Origin: an uncultured Clostridium sp.
GTDB lineage: Bacteria > Bacillota > Clostridia > Lachnospirales > Lachnospiraceae
DNA: 8,168 nucleotides
Assembly (NCBI GenBank): GCA_902464345.1
Contig: CABQJA010000096.1
Span: 1 to 8,168 of the forward strand
Reading direction: 5' to 3'
In this document: piece by piece, positions 7,101-8,168 of the stretch
Numbering within the stretch: position 1 is the stretch's first letter
How the letters are laid out: each line of letters opens with the position of its first letter
Translations under genes and position numbers: made by a program
The notes under the pieces: generated by a model
Seen by the model: the letters and a program-made list of their open reading frames with translations, nothing else
Told to the model about the DNA's origin: nothing
The model's database searches: none

Positions 7101-7336
7101 ATAATAACTTTCTTTACAACTTCCGGTGTCAATGGTTCAATATACACCTTATCTGCAATATCTTTATCTGTCATGATGGTTGCAGGATTTGAATTGATCA
7201 AAACAACGCAGATTCCCTCTTCTCGAAGAGAACGACATGCCTGTGTTCCTGCATAATCAAACTCAGCAGCCTGTCCGATTACAATCGGGCCCGAACCAAT
7301 TACTACAACCTTTTTAATACTTGCAATCTTTGGCAT
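4124..7336 (-). CDS. carB: Carbamoyl-phosphate synthase, large (ammonia-using) subunit
   Basis: Uses ammonia channelled from CarA, bicarbonate and two ATP to make carbamoyl phosphate for pyrimidines and arginine. All parts are present in 1070 residues, normal for the family. The carboxyphosphate half (1 to about 400) has VIGSGPIVIGQAAEFDYAG (12-30), LGGQAALN (90-97), LGGSGGG (174-180) and EVNPRVSRSSALASK (298-312). An oligomerisation region (about 400-550) follows. The carbamoyl-phosphate half (about 550-935) has VLGSGPIRIGQGIEFDF (558-574), FGGQTAIKL (636-644), LGGAGMQIA (714-722) and EVNPRSSRTVPYISK (833-847). E776 and D784 match the ornithine-site residues E783 and D791 of E. coli. The MGS-like allosteric domain (about 936-1070) keeps T968, T971 and K987 of the UMP site, but has D1009 where E. 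coli has N1015. The gene overlaps the carA stop by one base and has GGAGG 10 nt before its ATG, indicating coupled translation and matched subunit amounts. Confidence 0.98.
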   Translation of the reverse strand: MPKIASIKKVVVIGSGPIVIGQAAEFDYAGTQACRSLREEGICVVLINSNPATIMTDKDIADKVYIEPLTPEVVKKVIMKEKPDSVLPTLGGQAALNIAMELEESGFLREHNVRLIGTTAQTIKKAEDRDEFKKTMEKIHEPCAPSQVVTTVEDGLEFVKTIGYPAVLRPAYTLGGSGGGIAANEEEFVDILENGLRLSRVGQVLVERCIAGWKEIEYEVMRDANGTCITICNMENLDPVGVHTGDSIVVAPSQTLADKEHQMLRSAALNIISELDIKGGCNVQFALNPDSFEYCVIEVNPRVSRSSALASKATGYPIAKVAAKIALGYNLDEIKNAVTGKTYASFEPTLDYVVVKIPRLPFDKFIKAKRTLTTQMKATGEVMSICTNFEGALMKALRSLEQHVDSLIYLDYDKRPLEEIHERLHNVDDRRIFVIAEAIRRGISLGEIHSITKVDIWFLDKIANLVKMEQKLRDAKEIDKELMQEAKRMEFPDKVIAQIVGKTEAEIKEMRYAMGIHASYKIVDTCAAEFEATTPYYYSCFDGENEVEEDHSKKKIMVLGSGPIRIGQGIEFDFCSVHATWALKAQGYETIIVNNNPETVSTDFDIADKLYFEPLTPEDVESIVNLEKPDGAVVQFGGQTAIKLTEALLKMGVTILGTSAENVDAAEDRELFDEILEECCIPRPAGKTVFTCEEALEAAHELGYPVLVRPSYVLGGAGMQIAIADKDIVEFMDVINRNVQEHPILVDKYLMGKEVEVDAVCDGEDIVIPGIMEHVERAGIHSGDSISVYPAGLPDKIKRVITEYTRKLAKSLHVIGLINIQFIVYQDEVYVIEVNPRSSRTVPYISKVTGIPIVDLASRVITGAKLKELGYTPGLQPESEYYAIKMPVFSFEKLRGAEISLGPEMKSTGECLGISKDFNEALYKAFLGAGVRLPKHKKMILTVKDSDKLDAIEIGRRFAALGYEIHSTKSTARVLNEHGVPAQVINKVEEPSPNLLDLILSHEIDLIIDTPSQGVEHSKDGFIIRRHAIETGVYCLTSLDTADALLTSLEANEQDLTVIDIGEIKSVEEQ

Positions 7337-7351
7337 TATTTTGACACCTCC
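7336..7351 (-). promoter_or_regulatory. carA/carB translational coupling site (TAATG overlap and carB RBS)
   Basis: The carA stop TAA (7338-7336) and the carB ATG (7336-7334) share one A, reading TAATG. GGAGG (7351-7347) inside the 3' end of carA lies 10 nt before the carB ATG. Such an overlap lets ribosomes that finish carA restart on carB, which fits a 1:1 heterodimer. Confidence 0.85.
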
Positions 7352-8168
7352 ATCATATTCATAAACTCATCAAATAAGAAATCTGTATCCAGCGGACCGG
7401 CACATGCCTCCGGATGGAACTGTACGGTCTGTACATTCTTTCCAAGATAATGTACACCTTCTACGGTTCCGTCATTTACATTCACATAGCTTACTTCTGC
7501 CACTTCACGATCCAGTGAGCTTTCCTTTACCATATAACCGTGATTCTGTGTAGATATATATACCTTTCCGGTCTTTAAGTTCCGAACCGGATGATTGGCT
7601 CCACGATGACCATACTTCATCTTCTCCGTATCACCGCCATTGGCCAGCGCAAGCAGCTGATGTCCCAGACAGATTGCGAAGATCGGAACATCGGTTGCAA
7701 ATAATTTCTTAATCTCTTCGATGGTCTTCACACAGCTCTTCGGATCGCCAGGCCCATTTGTCAGCATAATTCCGTCCGGATTTCCTGCCAGAATTTCCTC
7801 TGCCGGAGTCTCTGCCGGATATAAGGTAACCTCACAACCACGCTTCTGCAAAGAACGGATGATATTTCTCTTTACACCGAGATCGATCATTGCTACCTTG
7901 TAGATCTGGTTACCTTCTGCCGGATAAACCTTCTTCTCCTTGCAGGTAACTTCCAGGACCACATGTCCGATCTTAAATGCACGGATTCTAGGCAATACCT
8001 CATCCAGTGAATAGTTCTCATCGGTTGTGATCATGCCATTCATGGTACCCTTTTCCCGCAAAATCTTAGTCAGGGCTCTGGTATCAATGCCCTCGATTCC
8101 GGTTATATTATTTCTTTTTAAATATTGTTCAAGAGTTTCTTCACATCTGAAATTACTTGGAAGCTTTG
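7336..8168 (-). CDS. carA: Carbamoyl-phosphate synthase, small (glutaminase) subunit; 5' end cut by window edge
   Basis: Hydrolyses glutamine and passes ammonia to CarB. The frame is open through the right edge. The 35 codons before the TTG at 8061 (KLPSNFRCEETLEQYLKRNN, then ITGIEGIDTRALTKI) are clearly CarA, so a start at 8061 would be wrong. 276 residues are visible, against about 355-380 for the family, so roughly 80 N-terminal residues lie outside. The end of the N-terminal CPSase domain is seen as GIDTRALTKILREKGTMNGMI. The class I glutamine amidotransferase domain follows, with LTNGPGDP, the nucleophile Cys in FAICLGHQLLA (visible residue 166), STQNHGY, and the catalytic His and Glu in VQFHPEACAGP (visible residues 251 and 253). 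All three catalytic residues are intact. The promoter and any PyrR or arginine control lie outside the window. Confidence 0.97.
   Translation of the reverse strand, partial: KLPSNFRCEETLEQYLKRNNITGIEGIDTRALTKILREKGTMNGMITTDENYSLDEVLPRIRAFKIGHVVLEVTCKEKKVYPAEGNQIYKVAMIDLGVKRNIIRSLQKRGCEVTLYPAETPAEEILAGNPDGIMLTNGPGDPKSCVKTIEEIKKLFATDVPIFAICLGHQLLALANGGDTEKMKYGHRGANHPVRNLKTGKVYISTQNHGYMVKESSLDREVAEVSYVNVNDGTVEGVHYLGKNVQTVQFHPEACAGPLDTDFLFDEFMNMMEVSK

Noticed and set aside
7336..8061. carA starting at the TTG at 8061 as a 241-residue protein
   Set aside because: The same frame is open upstream to the window edge and encodes typical CarA sequence (NFRCEETLEQYL, GIDTRALTKI), so the TTG is an internal Leu codon.

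Overview
The window looks like ordinary chromosomal DNA of an anaerobic Firmicute, most likely class Clostridia and plausibly Lachnospiraceae. This rests on strong purine-rich Shine-Dalgarno sites (AAGGAG, GGGGAGG, GGAGG), AT-rich intergenic DNA, the clostridial flavour of the GlpK and CarAB sequences, and perfect TATAAT boxes. No 16S or other taxonomic marker is present, so the assignment is an inference. Nothing indicates a phage, plasmid, insertion sequence, CRISPR array or RNA gene.

Layout: six protein genes fill almost the whole window, five on the minus strand and one on the plus strand. From the right edge, reading leftwards, there is a car cluster: carA (5' end outside the window), carB (overlapping carA by one base as TAATG) and a YhcC/TIGR01212-type radical SAM gene starting 4 nt after carB. 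The radical SAM gene converges on a plus-strand metal-dependent amidohydrolase gene, with only 8 nt between the stop codons and a 10-bp inverted repeat spanning both gene ends. A 206-bp AT-rich spacer with two well-formed divergent promoters separates the amidohydrolase from a minus-strand gene for a 370-residue protein with an N-terminal YbjQ/UPF0145 domain and a C-terminal zinc ribbon. That gene ends at a strong intrinsic terminator, and glpK starts 27 nt beyond it. glpK runs off the left edge, where its reading frame dissolves into a run of 11 C (poly-G on the coding strand), which looks like a sequence-end artefact.

Function: CarA and CarB together make carbamoyl phosphate from glutamine, bicarbonate and ATP for pyrimidine and arginine synthesis. 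GlpK phosphorylates glycerol. The amidohydrolase, the radical SAM protein and the YbjQ/zinc-ribbon protein have recognisable folds but no assigned substrate. I found no clearly new multi-gene system. The items most worth checking are the terminator lying directly in front of the glpK ribosome-binding site (possible antitermination control), the YbjQ/zinc-ribbon fusion, the repeated TTTGCA motifs between the divergent promoters, and the coupling of a radical SAM gene to carB.
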